This document shows positions 28,103 to 37,345 of a DNA stretch of 64,000 nucleotides, in pieces. The stretch lies in contig NZ_SIHJ01000001.1 of assembly GCF_007859765.1 (NCBI RefSeq), positions 1,446,067 to 1,510,066 on the forward strand, read 5' to 3'. This stretch comes from Posidoniimonas corsicana. GTDB lineage: Bacteria > Planctomycetota > Planctomycetia > Pirellulales > Lacipirellulaceae. Each line of letters begins with the position of its first letter. The first letter of the stretch is position 1. The notes beneath the pieces are model-generated. The model ran no database searches. It was not told the origin of the DNA and was given only the letters and a program-made list of their open reading frames with translations. The translations under genes were made by a program, and so were the position numbers.

Positions 28103-30121
28103 TCACCGCGCCGCTTGCGGGCCGTCGGGGGCCGAGTTGGCCACGGTGGTTGGCTTGGCGGCACTGGCCGCCGCGATGGCGTCGGTGAGCTGACCCTGCG
28201 TGTACACGCCGCGGAACACGATCGGCTCGTACGGCGCGCCGCCCGGGAAGATGGCGATCACCGGCACGCCGTTGCTGCGGAGCGCCTTGAGGGTGTTCTC
28301 GATCTCCGGCGGGTAGTCGGTGTTGTCGGCGAACATCGTGACCACGCGGTTGGCCTTGATCGCTTCCTCCACCGGCGCGGTGTGCAGCACGGTCTTCTCG
28401 AGCACCTGGCAGTTGGCGCACCAGTCGGCGCCGAAGTCCACCAGCACCGTCTTGCCCTCCTCCACCGCCACCTCGTTGAGCTTGGCCAGCGAAAACGGCT
28501 GCCAGGCCTCGTTCTCGTTTGACAGCACCGGCGCGAGCCAGGCGAACGAGAACACCGCGCCCGCGGCAATGATGGCGCTGCACAGCACGTAGGTCTGGGT
28601 CTGCTCGCCGAACGGGGCGCCGATCGGCATCTTGGAATATACCCAGCACGCCAGCCCAAGCGTGGTCAGCAGGCAGAGCGACGGTAGCAGGTAGGTGGTG
28701 GGGATCAGCGACAGCAAGAAGATCACGGTACCCAGGAGCACAAAGCCCATCAGCTGCTTGAACGTCACCATCCACTCGCCCGGCCGCGGGAGGAAGTTCA
28801 CCAGCTTCGGGAACGCGCCGATCAGCAGGTAGGGGAACGCCATCCCGATGCCCATCACGGTGAACACCAGCATGGTCGTCCCGCCTGTCTGGCGGACCGC
28901 CCACCCGAGCGCTACGGCCATGCCGGGCCCGGTGCACGGGGTGGCGAGCAGCGTCGTGAGCACGCCCTTGAAGAACGCCGCCAGGCGGCCCTCGCCGGCG
29001 ACCGACTTGTGGGTCGAGCTCCGGCCGACCGCGTCGGGCACGTGGATCTCCCACACCCCCAGCAGGCTCAGCGCCATGACGAACACGATCGACGCCATCG
29101 TCAGGTTGAAGCCAACGCTGCTGAACTGCTTGCCCCAAGACAGGCCGGCGAAGATCGCCAGCCCCGCCAGCACCCAGAACACCGCCACGATGCCGAGCGA
29201 GTACCAGAGGTTGAGCTCAAACGCCTTGGCGCGGCTGTAGCCCGCCTGCTGCACAAAGCTCATGACCTTCAGTCCGATCACCGGCAGCACGCACGGCATC
29301 AGGTTTAGGATCAGCCCGCCGCCGAACGCCAGCAGCAGGTTCCAGCCGAGCGAGTTCTCGCCCGCCCGTTCGGTGAAGCGGATGGCGTTCAGGTCGTACG
29401 CCTGCCCTGGCTCGGCGGTCGGGGTCAGCGGCGCGACCGGGGCGGCAACGCTCGGACTGGCCCCCTCGCCCGGCGTAGCCGCGGCCCGCTCAGCGGAGGT
29501 CGACGGCGGCGCGGAGAGATCGAGCGGGCCGATCGGGACTCCCCCGCCTACGCGGGCGTTGATTGGGTAGCTCTTGGGCGGGATGCACGACCCGCGTTCC
29601 TCACAAGCCTGCAGCGACACCTTGCCGGTGACGGTGACCGCGGCGGGATCGACCCCTTCGGCAAGCTCGATCGGCGCGTACCAGGTGACCTGGTTGGAGT
29701 GCTCTTCGAGCGTGAGGCCGACAAAGGCCTCCGCGTCAACGCGGTCGTGCGCCTCTGGGAACGCCCGCACCTCGCCCAGCAGCTTGTACTGCGGCGACTC
29801 GTCGATGGTGATCTTGGTCTGGTTGGGGCCCAGGCCGCTCGGCAGCTTCCCCTGGGTCAGCGAGTAGACGTGCCACCCCGGTTCGATCTTGGCCGTGATC
29901 ATCAGCACAGCCGGCTGGTCGGCCGTGGCCGCGGTGAACTGTGAGCTGACAGAAACCGGGTCGCCGGTGGCGCCGCCCATCGGGCTGCCGAACCCTCCTC
30001 CTTGGAAGCCATCCAGGAAACCGCCCTGCGCCAGTCCGATTGCGGGCGACAGGCAGAGCAGCACCGCGGCGGCGCGCCGCAGGGTGGTGGTGAGCAGGTT
30101 GGTCAACGCGGTGCGTGCCAC
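28103..30121 (-). CDS. dsbD: Thiol:disulfide interchange protein DsbD
   Basis: 672 aa from GTG 30121, chosen because AAGGAA lies at the right distance and a signal peptide (RAAAVLLCLSPAIGLAQ) follows. Domain order: periplasmic DsbD-alpha-like domain (ITAKIEPGWHVYSLTQGKL, with Cys in LQACEERGSCIPP), a DsbD membrane domain with both buried Cys (NLMPCVLPVIGLKVM and LLATPCTGPGMAVALG), and a C-terminal thioredoxin domain with active CxxC in FGADWCANCQVLEK. Transfers electrons from cytoplasmic thioredoxin to the periplasm. The downstream small membrane protein is probably in the same unit. Confidence 0.92.
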   Translation of the reverse strand: MARTALTNLLTTTLRRAAAVLLCLSPAIGLAQGGFLDGFQGGGFGSPMGGATGDPVSVSSQFTAATADQPAVLMITAKIEPGWHVYSLTQGKLPSGLGPNQTKITIDESPQYKLLGEVRAFPEAHDRVDAEAFVGLTLEEHSNQVTWYAPIELAEGVDPAAVTVTGKVSLQACEERGSCIPPKSYPINARVGGGVPIGPLDLSAPPSTSAERAAATPGEGASPSVAAPVAPLTPTAEPGQAYDLNAIRFTERAGENSLGWNLLLAFGGGLILNLMPCVLPVIGLKVMSFVQQAGYSRAKAFELNLWYSLGIVAVFWVLAGLAIFAGLSWGKQFSSVGFNLTMASIVFVMALSLLGVWEIHVPDAVGRSSTHKSVAGEGRLAAFFKGVLTTLLATPCTGPGMAVALGWAVRQTGGTTMLVFTVMGIGMAFPYLLIGAFPKLVNFLPRPGEWMVTFKQLMGFVLLGTVIFLLSLIPTTYLLPSLCLLTTLGLACWVYSKMPIGAPFGEQTQTYVLCSAIIAAGAVFSFAWLAPVLSNENEAWQPFSLAKLNEVAVEEGKTVLVDFGADWCANCQVLEKTVLHTAPVEEAIKANRVVTMFADNTDYPPEIENTLKALRSNGVPVIAIFPGGAPYEPIVFRGVYTQGQLTDAIAAASAAKPTTVANSAPDGPQAAR

Positions 30122-30292
30122 GTGGTGGTTCCTTGTGTGCTTCCGAACGGCTAGCGGGGCTTCATCCTGGGGGCGCCTTCGCGAACGAACCATTTTATCG
30201 GACCCGGCCGCCCCCTCAAACATGGTTCTATACGGTTGGCGGGGGCCAAAAGCCGGCGCCGCCAGCGGAATACGCCCCAACGGTATGCTGTT

Positions 30293-31342
30293 TCACCCCC
30301 CGCCGGCAGCAGTCACCTGAGCGGCGTGCCGCTGCTCAGCGAACAGCCCGACCCACTCCGCAATCTGCCGGATGCGGGCCGTGGCGCCCTGCTGGTTGGC
30401 CGCGCCGAGGTCGCCATTCTGCGCCCAGCGGACCCAATTGAAGCCCGACGCGACGACGCCCGACAGAGTGAGCGTCGACACCAACCGCCGCTCATTGTTG
30501 CTCAACGGTCGGACGGAGTGGTACGCATCGACCCCACTCTGCCAAGCCGCGGCGTCGGCGGAAGTGGTTTCGCACAGCCACCGCGCCAGGTCGACCATCG
30601 GCGTGTCGTGTGTCACGGCGCCAAAGTCGACCAGGCCTGAAACGCGGCCTTCCGAAAACAGCAGGTGCTCGCGCCGCGGGTCGCCGTGGATCATCTGCAC
30701 GTGGGTAGCTTGCGCTGCGGCCTCTCTCGCCAGTTCGGCGGCCTGCGGCGCGAGCGCAGCGAGCCGCCTTACCAGCGTTAGGGCTTCGGACGTCGAGATA
30801 CTTAGCCTGGCGAGGGCCCCTCCGCAGTCCAGCGGCGCGCCGGCCGCGTGTTGATCCAGGACCCGCACCCGCTTGCCTGCAGACCCTGGCGGGGCTGTAG
30901 ATGCGGGTCGGCCGGCGAAGTCGTGAAAAGCGCAGTGCAGCTCTGCCAACGCGGCGGCGCCAGCGGGGGCCAGTTCGCGCTCTGATTCATTCGGCTGGCC
31001 AGGCATTGGTTGTCCTGGCATCCAGGGGTGCAGCTCCCAGCAATGTCCGGCTAGCTGAACCACCGAGTCGCCGCCAGCGGCGGGCAGCGGCAGTGGAAGG
31101 ATGGTCAGGCTGCGATCGGCGCCGTGCCGCAGGAGCGCGTGGAGGCCGCGGAGGTCGGTCGGCGTCATGCTCGGCGGCCACCGCCTGAGCACGAGCGATC
31201 GCCCACCGCCCCCGACGCGCCAGAACCTGGCGCCGCTCAGGCCGCCCAGCGTTCCGGCGGGCGTCGCGTTCGCTGGCGCCCCGCCGAACGAGAAGCGGCG
31301 GAGCGCGTCGTGAGCCTGCCGGTCTTCGCTGCTGATGGCCAT
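30293..31342 (-). CDS. Aminoglycoside phosphotransferase-fold kinase
   Basis: 349 aa from ATG 31342 (MAISSEDRQAHD). The protein-kinase-like APH fold is shown by the ATP-site strand SLVLRRWPP, the catalytic loop MIHGDPRREHLLF (HGDxxxxH, with His where Asn is usual) and the metal-binding loop SGLVDFGAVTHDTPMVDLAR. The substrate could be a sugar, homoserine-like amino alcohol or antibiotic. Nothing in the context (upstream of the metalloprotease, opposite strand) decides it. A resistance role should not be assumed. Confidence 0.75.
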   Translation of the reverse strand: MAISSEDRQAHDALRRFSFGGAPANATPAGTLGGLSGARFWRVGGGGRSLVLRRWPPSMTPTDLRGLHALLRHGADRSLTILPLPLPAAGGDSVVQLAGHCWELHPWMPGQPMPGQPNESERELAPAGAAALAELHCAFHDFAGRPASTAPPGSAGKRVRVLDQHAAGAPLDCGGALARLSISTSEALTLVRRLAALAPQAAELAREAAAQATHVQMIHGDPRREHLLFSEGRVSGLVDFGAVTHDTPMVDLARWLCETTSADAAAWQSGVDAYHSVRPLSNNERRLVSTLTLSGVVASGFNWVRWAQNGDLGAANQQGATARIRQIAEWVGLFAEQRHAAQVTAAGGG

Positions 31343-31543
31343 GGGGACGGGGTCTTGCCGTGATTGCGACGGGCGGGGCGCGCATAGCACGCAGCTGGCA
31401 ATTTGCCACCTTGCAGCGCCAAACGGGCGAGATGGGGTATATTTACGGACCAAGCCGCCTGGGCAGAATGCTCGCCTCCCGCCAGAGCCCTGGCCCACCC
31501 ACCGCACGACGCGACCTAACTCTCTACCTGCAAGGAATTTACC

Positions 31544-34303
31544 ATGGCGTTGAAGCCTTGGGGATATCGCCTCCCGGTCTGCCTGCTCTGCGTCGCGTGC
31601 CTGTCATGGGGCGGGGCGGCGGTGGCCGCCGACTCCGACCAGGCGGAAAAAACGTCGCAGGCCGACGAGAAGCAGGCGGACGCCGACGAAAAAATCTCGG
31701 CTACCTCCAACGGGTCGAGCAACGGTGGATCGTCCGACGGCGACGCCGACGATGACAAGAAGCCCAAGTACCCGCCGCTGTCGAAGGTCACCAAGGACCT
31801 GGACGAGATCGACGGGGGCCTCATCAAGCTCTACCAGGGCGACGACAAGCTGCTGGCCGAGCTGAAGCCGTCGGACCTCGACAAGGACCACATCCTGCTG
31901 ATCACGATCGCCAAGGGGATCGGCCAGCGGCCGCTGCTGGGCGGCTACAGCTGGGGCTTCGGCGACGACTGGGTCTGGCAGTTCCGCAAGGTGGGCGAGC
32001 GGATCCACGTGGTGCGCCGCAACGTGCGTTTCAAGGCGGACGCCGGCAGCCCCAGTGAGAAGGCGGTGAAGCTGGCGTTCACCGACAGCGTGCTCTACAG
32101 CCTGCCGATCATGGCCCGCGGTTCCGGCGGCTCGTACGTGGTGGACCTGGGCCAGGTTTTCCTGAGCGACCTGCCGCAGATCTCGATGGTGCTGCCCGGC
32201 TTCACGTTCTCCAAGGCCCGCTCGACGTGGGCCAACGTCGAGGCGTACGACAAGAACCTGGAGGTGCAGGTCGCCGCGACCTACGCGTCGAGCGGCCGAG
32301 AGGAGTTTGACACCGTGGCCGACTCGCGGGCGGTGACCGTGGGCGTGCACTACTCGCTCAGCCGGCTGCCGAAGTCGGACTACCAGCCCCGCCTGGCGGA
32401 CGACCGCGTCGGCTACTTCCTGACCGTGCTGAAGGACTACTCGCAGGCCGAGGACGACGACCGGTTTGTGCGGTACATCAACCGCTGGAACCTGAAGAAG
32501 GCGGACCCGAACGCCGAGAAGTCGCCGCCGAAGGAGCCGATCGTCTTCTGGCTCGAGAAGACCATCCCCTACAAGTACCGCAAGCCGATCCGCGACGGCA
32601 TCGCCGAGTGGAACAAGGCGTTCGAGAAGGCCGGCTTCTACGACGCGATCGACGTGCGTCAGCAGCCCGACGACGCCGACTGGGAGCCGGGCGACATCCG
32701 CTACAACACCTTCCGCTGGATCACGTCCAGCGCCGGGTTCGCGATGGGCCCCTCGCGCGTGAACCCGATGACCGGCGAGATCCTCGACGCGGACATCATC
32801 TTCGACGCGGACTTCCTGCAGACCTGGAAAGTCCGCTACGAGACCTTCACGCCCGAGGGCATCGCCGCGATGACCGGCGGCCCGATGGACCTGGAGAGCT
32901 ACCGCAGGCAGCTGAGCCGCACCCCGGTCGCGCTCCGCTGCCGCCACGGCGAGCGTTGCTCGTGCAATCTGATGCACGGGATGTCGCACCAGTTTGCGCT
33001 GGGCGCCTCGGTCGGAGCGGTCCGCAAGCGGAGCCCGGAGGACCTGGAGAAGCTGATCATGCAGGGCCTCAAGGAGGTCACCATGCACGAGGTGGGCCAC
33101 ACGCTCGGCCTGCGGCACAACTTCAAGGCCAGCGCGCTCTACTCGCCGGCTGAGCTGCACGACGTGTCGAAGACCAGCCAGACGGGCCTGACCGCGTCGG
33201 TGATGGACTACGCCCCGGTTAACCTGGCGCCGCCCGGCGTCGAGCAGGGCGACTACTACTCCACCACGATCGGGCCCTACGACTACTGGGCCATCGAGTA
33301 CGGCTACACCCCGCTCAAGGGATCGACCGAGTCCGAACTGCCAGAGCTGAAGAAGATCGCTGCCCGCTCCGGCGAGCCCGGGCTGGCGTACCTGACCGAC
33401 GAAGACACCCGCGGCATCGACCCGGACCCGCACAGCATCCGCTTCGACATGTCCAACGACCTGGTCGAGTGGGCCAAGGGCCAAGCGGCCATTGTGGCCG
33501 ACGCGCTCCCCGAGGTCGTCGAGAGCGTCACCGAAGAGGGCGATGGGTACGAGAAGGCCCGCCGCGCGTTCGGCGTTCTGCTGTCGACCCACGGGCAGTC
33601 GATGTTCATGATGTCCCGCTACGTGGGCGGCGTGTACGTCAGCCGCAGCCACGTCGGCGACGAAAACGCCCCCGAGCCGTTCGAGGTGGTCGACGCCAAG
33701 CGGCAGCGCGAGGCGCTCGCGTTGCTTGAGGACCAGGTGTTCAGCGACAAGCCGTTTAGCATCCCGCCCGCGATGTACAACCAGCTGGCGCCGTCGCGGT
33801 GGAGCCACTGGGGGCAGGACGTGGTGGACCGCCCGGACTACCCGGCCCACGAGGTCATCCTGATGTGGCAGGAGCGGATCCTGGGCCGGCTGCTCTCGCC
33901 GCTGACCCTCGCCCGCGTGCACGACAGCGAGCTCAAGACCCCCGCCGACCAGGACGCGTTTACTACCGCCGAGCTGATCGACCGGCTGACCGACGCGATC
34001 TTCGCCGAGCTCGACTCCCAGGACGCCGACGCGGAGTACACGGTCCGTTCGCCGGCGATCAGCAGCCTGCGCCGCAACCTGCAGCGGGCGTACCTGGAGA
34101 GCCTCGCGCAACTGGCGATCGGCCAGACCTCGGCCCCGCAGGACTGCCAGACGCTGGCCTACGCCAAGCTGAAGAAGCTGGGCGACAAGATGGCCAAGGC
34201 CGCCGAGTCCGAAAACCTCGACGCCTACACCCAGGCCCACCTGATGGAGTCGCAGGCCCGGATCGAGAAAACCCTGGACGCGGTGATGCTGACCTCGCCG
34301 TAG
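31544..34303 (+). CDS. Secreted zinc-dependent metalloprotease (DUF5117/DUF4953 type)
   Basis: 919 aa with signal peptide (LPVCLLCVACLSWGGAAVAA) and a good Shine-Dalgarno (CAAGGAAT) before ATG 31544. After an acidic Ser/Asp/Lys-rich linker, the DUF5117-like region (LIKLYQGDDKLLAELKPSD, YSWGFGDDWVWQFRKVGE) precedes the catalytic domain. The zinc site is HEVGHTLGLRH with His515, Glu516, His519 and His525, followed by a Met-turn-like SVMDYAPVNL. The C-terminal DUF4953-like part ends near SQARIEKTLD. Probable periplasmic or surface protease; substrates unknown. Monocistronic or leading into glnB 71 bases downstream. Confidence 0.88.
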   Translation: MALKPWGYRLPVCLLCVACLSWGGAAVAADSDQAEKTSQADEKQADADEKISATSNGSSNGGSSDGDADDDKKPKYPPLSKVTKDLDEIDGGLIKLYQGDDKLLAELKPSDLDKDHILLITIAKGIGQRPLLGGYSWGFGDDWVWQFRKVGERIHVVRRNVRFKADAGSPSEKAVKLAFTDSVLYSLPIMARGSGGSYVVDLGQVFLSDLPQISMVLPGFTFSKARSTWANVEAYDKNLEVQVAATYASSGREEFDTVADSRAVTVGVHYSLSRLPKSDYQPRLADDRVGYFLTVLKDYSQAEDDDRFVRYINRWNLKKADPNAEKSPPKEPIVFWLEKTIPYKYRKPIRDGIAEWNKAFEKAGFYDAIDVRQQPDDADWEPGDIRYNTFRWITSSAGFAMGPSRVNPMTGEILDADIIFDADFLQTWKVRYETFTPEGIAAMTGGPMDLESYRRQLSRTPVALRCRHGERCSCNLMHGMSHQFALGASVGAVRKRSPEDLEKLIMQGLKEVTMHEVGHTLGLRHNFKASALYSPAELHDVSKTSQTGLTASVMDYAPVNLAPPGVEQGDYYSTTIGPYDYWAIEYGYTPLKGSTESELPELKKIAARSGEPGLAYLTDEDTRGIDPDPHSIRFDMSNDLVEWAKGQAAIVADALPEVVESVTEEGDGYEKARRAFGVLLSTHGQSMFMMSRYVGGVYVSRSHVGDENAPEPFEVVDAKRQREALALLEDQVFSDKPFSIPPAMYNQLAPSRWSHWGQDVVDRPDYPAHEVILMWQERILGRLLSPLTLARVHDSELKTPADQDAFTTAELIDRLTDAIFAELDSQDADAEYTVRSPAISSLRRNLQRAYLESLAQLAIGQTSAPQDCQTLAYAKLKKLGDKMAKAAESENLDAYTQAHLMESQARIEKTLDAVMLTSP

Positions 34304-34374
34304 CCGCGGTTTGCCGAGCGGACCGGTTGGCTGTATCCTAGCCGGCTGGTTCCTCGATTCCCCGCCGGGCGGCT

Positions 34375-34722
34375 ATGAAGCTCATCGTTACGGTAATCCA
34401 GCCGACGCGTCTGAACGCCGTGCGCGAGGCGCTGCACCACATCGGCGTCACGCGGATGACCGCCTGCGACGCCATGGGCTACGCGCGGCAGCGCGGCCAC
34501 CTCGAGACCTTCCGCGGGCACGAGTACCAGACCCAGCTGCTGCGGAAGCTGGAGCTGCAGATCGCCGTCAATGACGACTTCGTCGAACGCACCATCGCGT
34601 GCCTGGAAGAGTTCGCCCGCACCAGCACCGAGGGGCACATCGGCGACGGCAAGATCTTCGTGCTGCCGATGCACGAGGCGATCCAGATCAGCGACGGCCT
34701 AACGGGGCAGGGCGCCATCTAG
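34375..34722 (+). CDS. glnB: Nitrogen regulatory protein P-II family
   Basis: 115 aa. PII trimers sense 2-oxoglutarate, ATP and ADP and control nitrogen enzymes or transporters. Alignment to E. coli GlnB is clear at the start (MKLIVTVIQPTRLNAVREAL), in the T-loop (ARQRGHLETFRGHEYQTQ) and in the ATP block (GHIGDGKIFVLPMHEA). The T-loop keeps the modified Tyr51 (HEY) but Tyr46 is Phe, and there is one extra residue before GDGKIF. No amt, glnD or glnA gene is near, so the target is not indicated. It is convergent with the histidine kinase gene. Confidence 0.9.
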   Translation: MKLIVTVIQPTRLNAVREALHHIGVTRMTACDAMGYARQRGHLETFRGHEYQTQLLRKLELQIAVNDDFVERTIACLEEFARTSTEGHIGDGKIFVLPMHEAIQISDGLTGQGAI

Positions 34723-34745
34723 GAGCGGCTGACAGGTTAAGCGGG

Positions 34746-36614
34746 TCAGCCGTGGCTGCTGTCGTCGAGGATGTTGACCAGCGTCTGCGGGTCGTCGTCA
34801 TCGTCGTCGGCCTGCTGGCGGGCGGCCTCGTCGTCGGGGCCGGACATCTCCTCGTCCTCGGCGGCGTCGCTCTTCTGGATCTTCGACTCCAGCGGCAGCT
34901 CCAGGCGGAAGATGGTGCCCTTGCCCGGCTCGCTGGTGAGGCTGACGGCGCCGCCGTGCTCGTTGAAGATCTTCTGGGTGACCGAGAGCCCCAGGCCGGT
35001 GCCGCGGCTGCCCTTCTTCGACACGAACACGGTGAACACCGACTCGACATCCTCTGGCGCGATGCCCACGCCGGTGTCCTCCACCAGTATCACCGCCCGC
35101 TTGGCGGCGGCGTCCAGCTCGGTGCTGACCGTCACGACCGCCGGGTCACGCCCCTCGCAGGCGTCGATCGCGTTGGTCACGACGTTCAGCACCGCGCGGT
35201 GGATGGCGTCGGGGTCGAACTCGATGACCGGGATATCGGCGGCCGGCCGCCACTGCAGCTCGACGCTGACGTCCTTCGCGCGGGACTGGACCAGCTCCAC
35301 CACGTCGGCGGTCACTTCGTTGAGGTCGCTGGGGACCGGCTCGGGCACACGTTCCTTACTGAACGTGAGCATGTCCATCACCAGGCCGGAGATCCGCTCC
35401 TGGTTCTTGTCGACGATCTTCCAGCCCTTGCGCATCGTGGCGACCGCGTTGATGGCCGCCTCGGCGTCGATCTCCACGCCGTCCTCACCCTCGTGCGTGG
35501 CCTTCTCGTGGTCGGTCATGCCGAGCTCGATCAGGTAGCTGCCGCCGCGGACGCCCTGCAGGATGTTCTTGATGTGGTGCGACAGCGTGGCGATCGTCTG
35601 GCCGATCGCCGCCAGCCGCTCGGCCTGCACCATCGCCTGGTAGTACGAGGTGTCCTCGATGGCCAGGGCCGCCTGGTGGGCGATGGCCACCATTAGTTTG
35701 AGGTGCTCCTGGCCGAACTGGTTGGTCGACTTCTGCTGCGCGATCCGCTGCGGCGTGAGCGACGTGTCGATGTAGATCACGCCGACCACGTCGTACCGGC
35801 CCTGCATGGGCACGCAGATCGCCTCGCGCACGCCCATCTTGACGATGCTCTGCGCCGGGTCCCAGCGGTTGTCGTCGCGGGCGTTGCTGGTCAGCACGCC
35901 CTCGCCGTTCTCCACCACGTAGTCCAGGATGGTCTGGCTGATGCTGATCCGCTCTTCGGTCTGGATGCCGCGGCGGTGCCGGCGGACGCGGGGCTCCAGC
36001 TTGCCGGTCTTCTGGTCCTTGAGCATGATGCAGCCGCGGTCGGCCTCAACCCACTCGAAGATCATGTCCATGATGCGCGAGAGCAGCTGGTCGATGTCCA
36101 GCGTGTGGCTCACCGCCAACGACGTGCGGTACATGATCTGCAGATTGCTGCGGGCGCGGGCCAGCCAGGGGCTCTGCGTCTGGTCGGCCGGGGTGGCCAG
36201 CAGCTCGCTCCCCTCGGCGTGGCTGATCGAGTGCAGGATGCGCGACTCGTCGCCGTCGAGCACGGAAGAAACGATGTCGATGCGGCTGTCGCCGGAGTCG
36301 ATCGACTCTTCCTTCGGGCCGGTGAACAGCAGCAGCGAGCGGCCGAGCTGCAGCTGGTCGCCGCTGCGGAGCAGCGCCTGACGCACAGCCTTGCCGTTAA
36401 CGTAGGTGCCGTTGGAGCTGTTGAGGTCCCGCAGCAGGACGCGGCTGCCGTCGAGCGTGATCTCGGCGTGCTTACGCGAGACCTCGGTGTCATGCAGCTG
36501 GAAGGAGTTGTCGCTGTCCCGGCCGAGTGAGGTCGGGTTCTCGCGCAGCTCGAACCGGGTCCCCTGGTCACGGCCTTGGATTACGAACAACGACGGCACG
36601 CCATTTGGCCCCAA
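34746..36614 (-). CDS. FHA-GAF sensor histidine kinase
   Basis: About 622 aa; start uncertain (TTG 36614 or GTG 36599). An FHA domain at about 8-95 (NPTSLGRDSDNSFQLHDTEV, SRKHAEI, NSSNGTYVNG) binds phosphothreonine. A GAF domain covers about 155-320 (RGCIMLKDQKTGKLEPRV, AICVPMQGRYDVVGVIYID). A HisKA-like helix with the phospho-acceptor candidate is in IATLSHHIKNILQGV. The HATPase domain shows NVVTNAIDACEG (N box), VEDTGVGIAP (G1) and GTGLGLSVTQKIFNEHGG (G2). No membrane segment, so it is cytoplasmic. The FHA domain suggests input from a Ser/Thr kinase. The response regulator lies 77 bases upstream. The acidic tail ends in DDDDDDP. Confidence 0.9.
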   Translation of the reverse strand: MGPNGVPSLFVIQGRDQGTRFELRENPTSLGRDSDNSFQLHDTEVSRKHAEITLDGSRVLLRDLNSSNGTYVNGKAVRQALLRSGDQLQLGRSLLLFTGPKEESIDSGDSRIDIVSSVLDGDESRILHSISHAEGSELLATPADQTQSPWLARARSNLQIMYRTSLAVSHTLDIDQLLSRIMDMIFEWVEADRGCIMLKDQKTGKLEPRVRRHRRGIQTEERISISQTILDYVVENGEGVLTSNARDDNRWDPAQSIVKMGVREAICVPMQGRYDVVGVIYIDTSLTPQRIAQQKSTNQFGQEHLKLMVAIAHQAALAIEDTSYYQAMVQAERLAAIGQTIATLSHHIKNILQGVRGGSYLIELGMTDHEKATHEGEDGVEIDAEAAINAVATMRKGWKIVDKNQERISGLVMDMLTFSKERVPEPVPSDLNEVTADVVELVQSRAKDVSVELQWRPAADIPVIEFDPDAIHRAVLNVVTNAIDACEGRDPAVVTVSTELDAAAKRAVILVEDTGVGIAPEDVESVFTVFVSKKGSRGTGLGLSVTQKIFNEHGGAVSLTSEPGKGTIFRLELPLESKIQKSDAAEDEEMSGPDDEAARQQADDDDDDPQTLVNILDDSSHG

Positions 36615-36691
36615 GCGGCTCTCGGGCGTCCCTGGCGGGCGCCCGGCGGAAGCGGGAGCGGCGGGTCGATCGCCCGGCCCCGGTTCCCCGA

Positions 36692-37078
36692 CTAGGCCGC
36701 GCGGCGACTCGCCAACAGCGCCTCGATTCTACGAATCAAAGGGCCGTAGTGGTAGGGTTTAGCGACGAACTCTCCGCCGGAAGTCCATGCGGATTGCTGT
36801 TTTAGGGCGCCGAGAAGAACGATTGGGGTGTCCGTGCGGTTGGCCTCGGCCGCCAGGCGGCGCGCCGCCTCCCGGTCCCGGGACCGGTCGCTGTCCACGT
36901 CGCACACAATCAGGTCGGGCTTGGATTGGGCGCACAGCGGCTGCGCCCCGTCCGGGCGCTCGGCCTCGAGGGTCTGCGAGCCGACCCTCTCCAGCGCGGT
37001 GCGCAGCACCTCCCGCGATTCGGCGGACTCGTCGACAATCAGGACTCGGAGGGGGGCGCTCAACCGTTCTTCCTCCAT
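36692..37078 (-). CDS. Single-domain response regulator
   Basis: 128 aa, receiver domain only. The acidic pair is in VLIVDESAES, the phospho-acceptor Asp in DLIVCDVDSD and the conserved Lys in EFVAKPYHY. The usual Ser/Thr of the fourth strand is Gly (IVLLGALK), so switching may be altered. No output domain. It precedes the FHA-GAF kinase in the same direction and is its likely partner. Confidence 0.85.
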   Translation of the reverse strand: MEEERLSAPLRVLIVDESAESREVLRTALERVGSQTLEAERPDGAQPLCAQSKPDLIVCDVDSDRSRDREAARRLAAEANRTDTPIVLLGALKQQSAWTSGGEFVAKPYHYGPLIRRIEALLASRRAA

Positions 37079-37345
37079 GAAGGCGGCTGGGGAGGGCGGG
37101 CCTTTCGGCAGGGCGGGCGAGGTTAGCGGCCGCGCAGGGCCGCGGCAAGGGGTCTTGCCGCCGCCCCAGCCCGCTAGCGGATCCGCGTGCAGTTATTTCA
37201 AAACTGCCCTTTACGCGTCCCGGGCATGTCGGCAGAATACCGCCCGCCTTCAAGAACAGGGGCCTCGCACGCAGATAACTCTGCGTACCCTGTCGTGTAT
37301 CGTCGAACCGGTCATGGATGACCCTACTCAGCAAGGAGTGCTGAC

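Noticed and set aside
30293-31342. Antibiotic resistance call for the APH-fold kinase
   Set aside because: APH-fold proteins include many metabolic kinases. The catalytic loop differs (HGDPRREH) and no resistance context exists.
31604-34240. 878-aa minus-strand ORF opposite the metalloprotease
   Set aside because: Antisense shadow with Val/Arg/Leu/His-rich composition and no domains; the plus-strand gene has a zinc motif and signal peptide.
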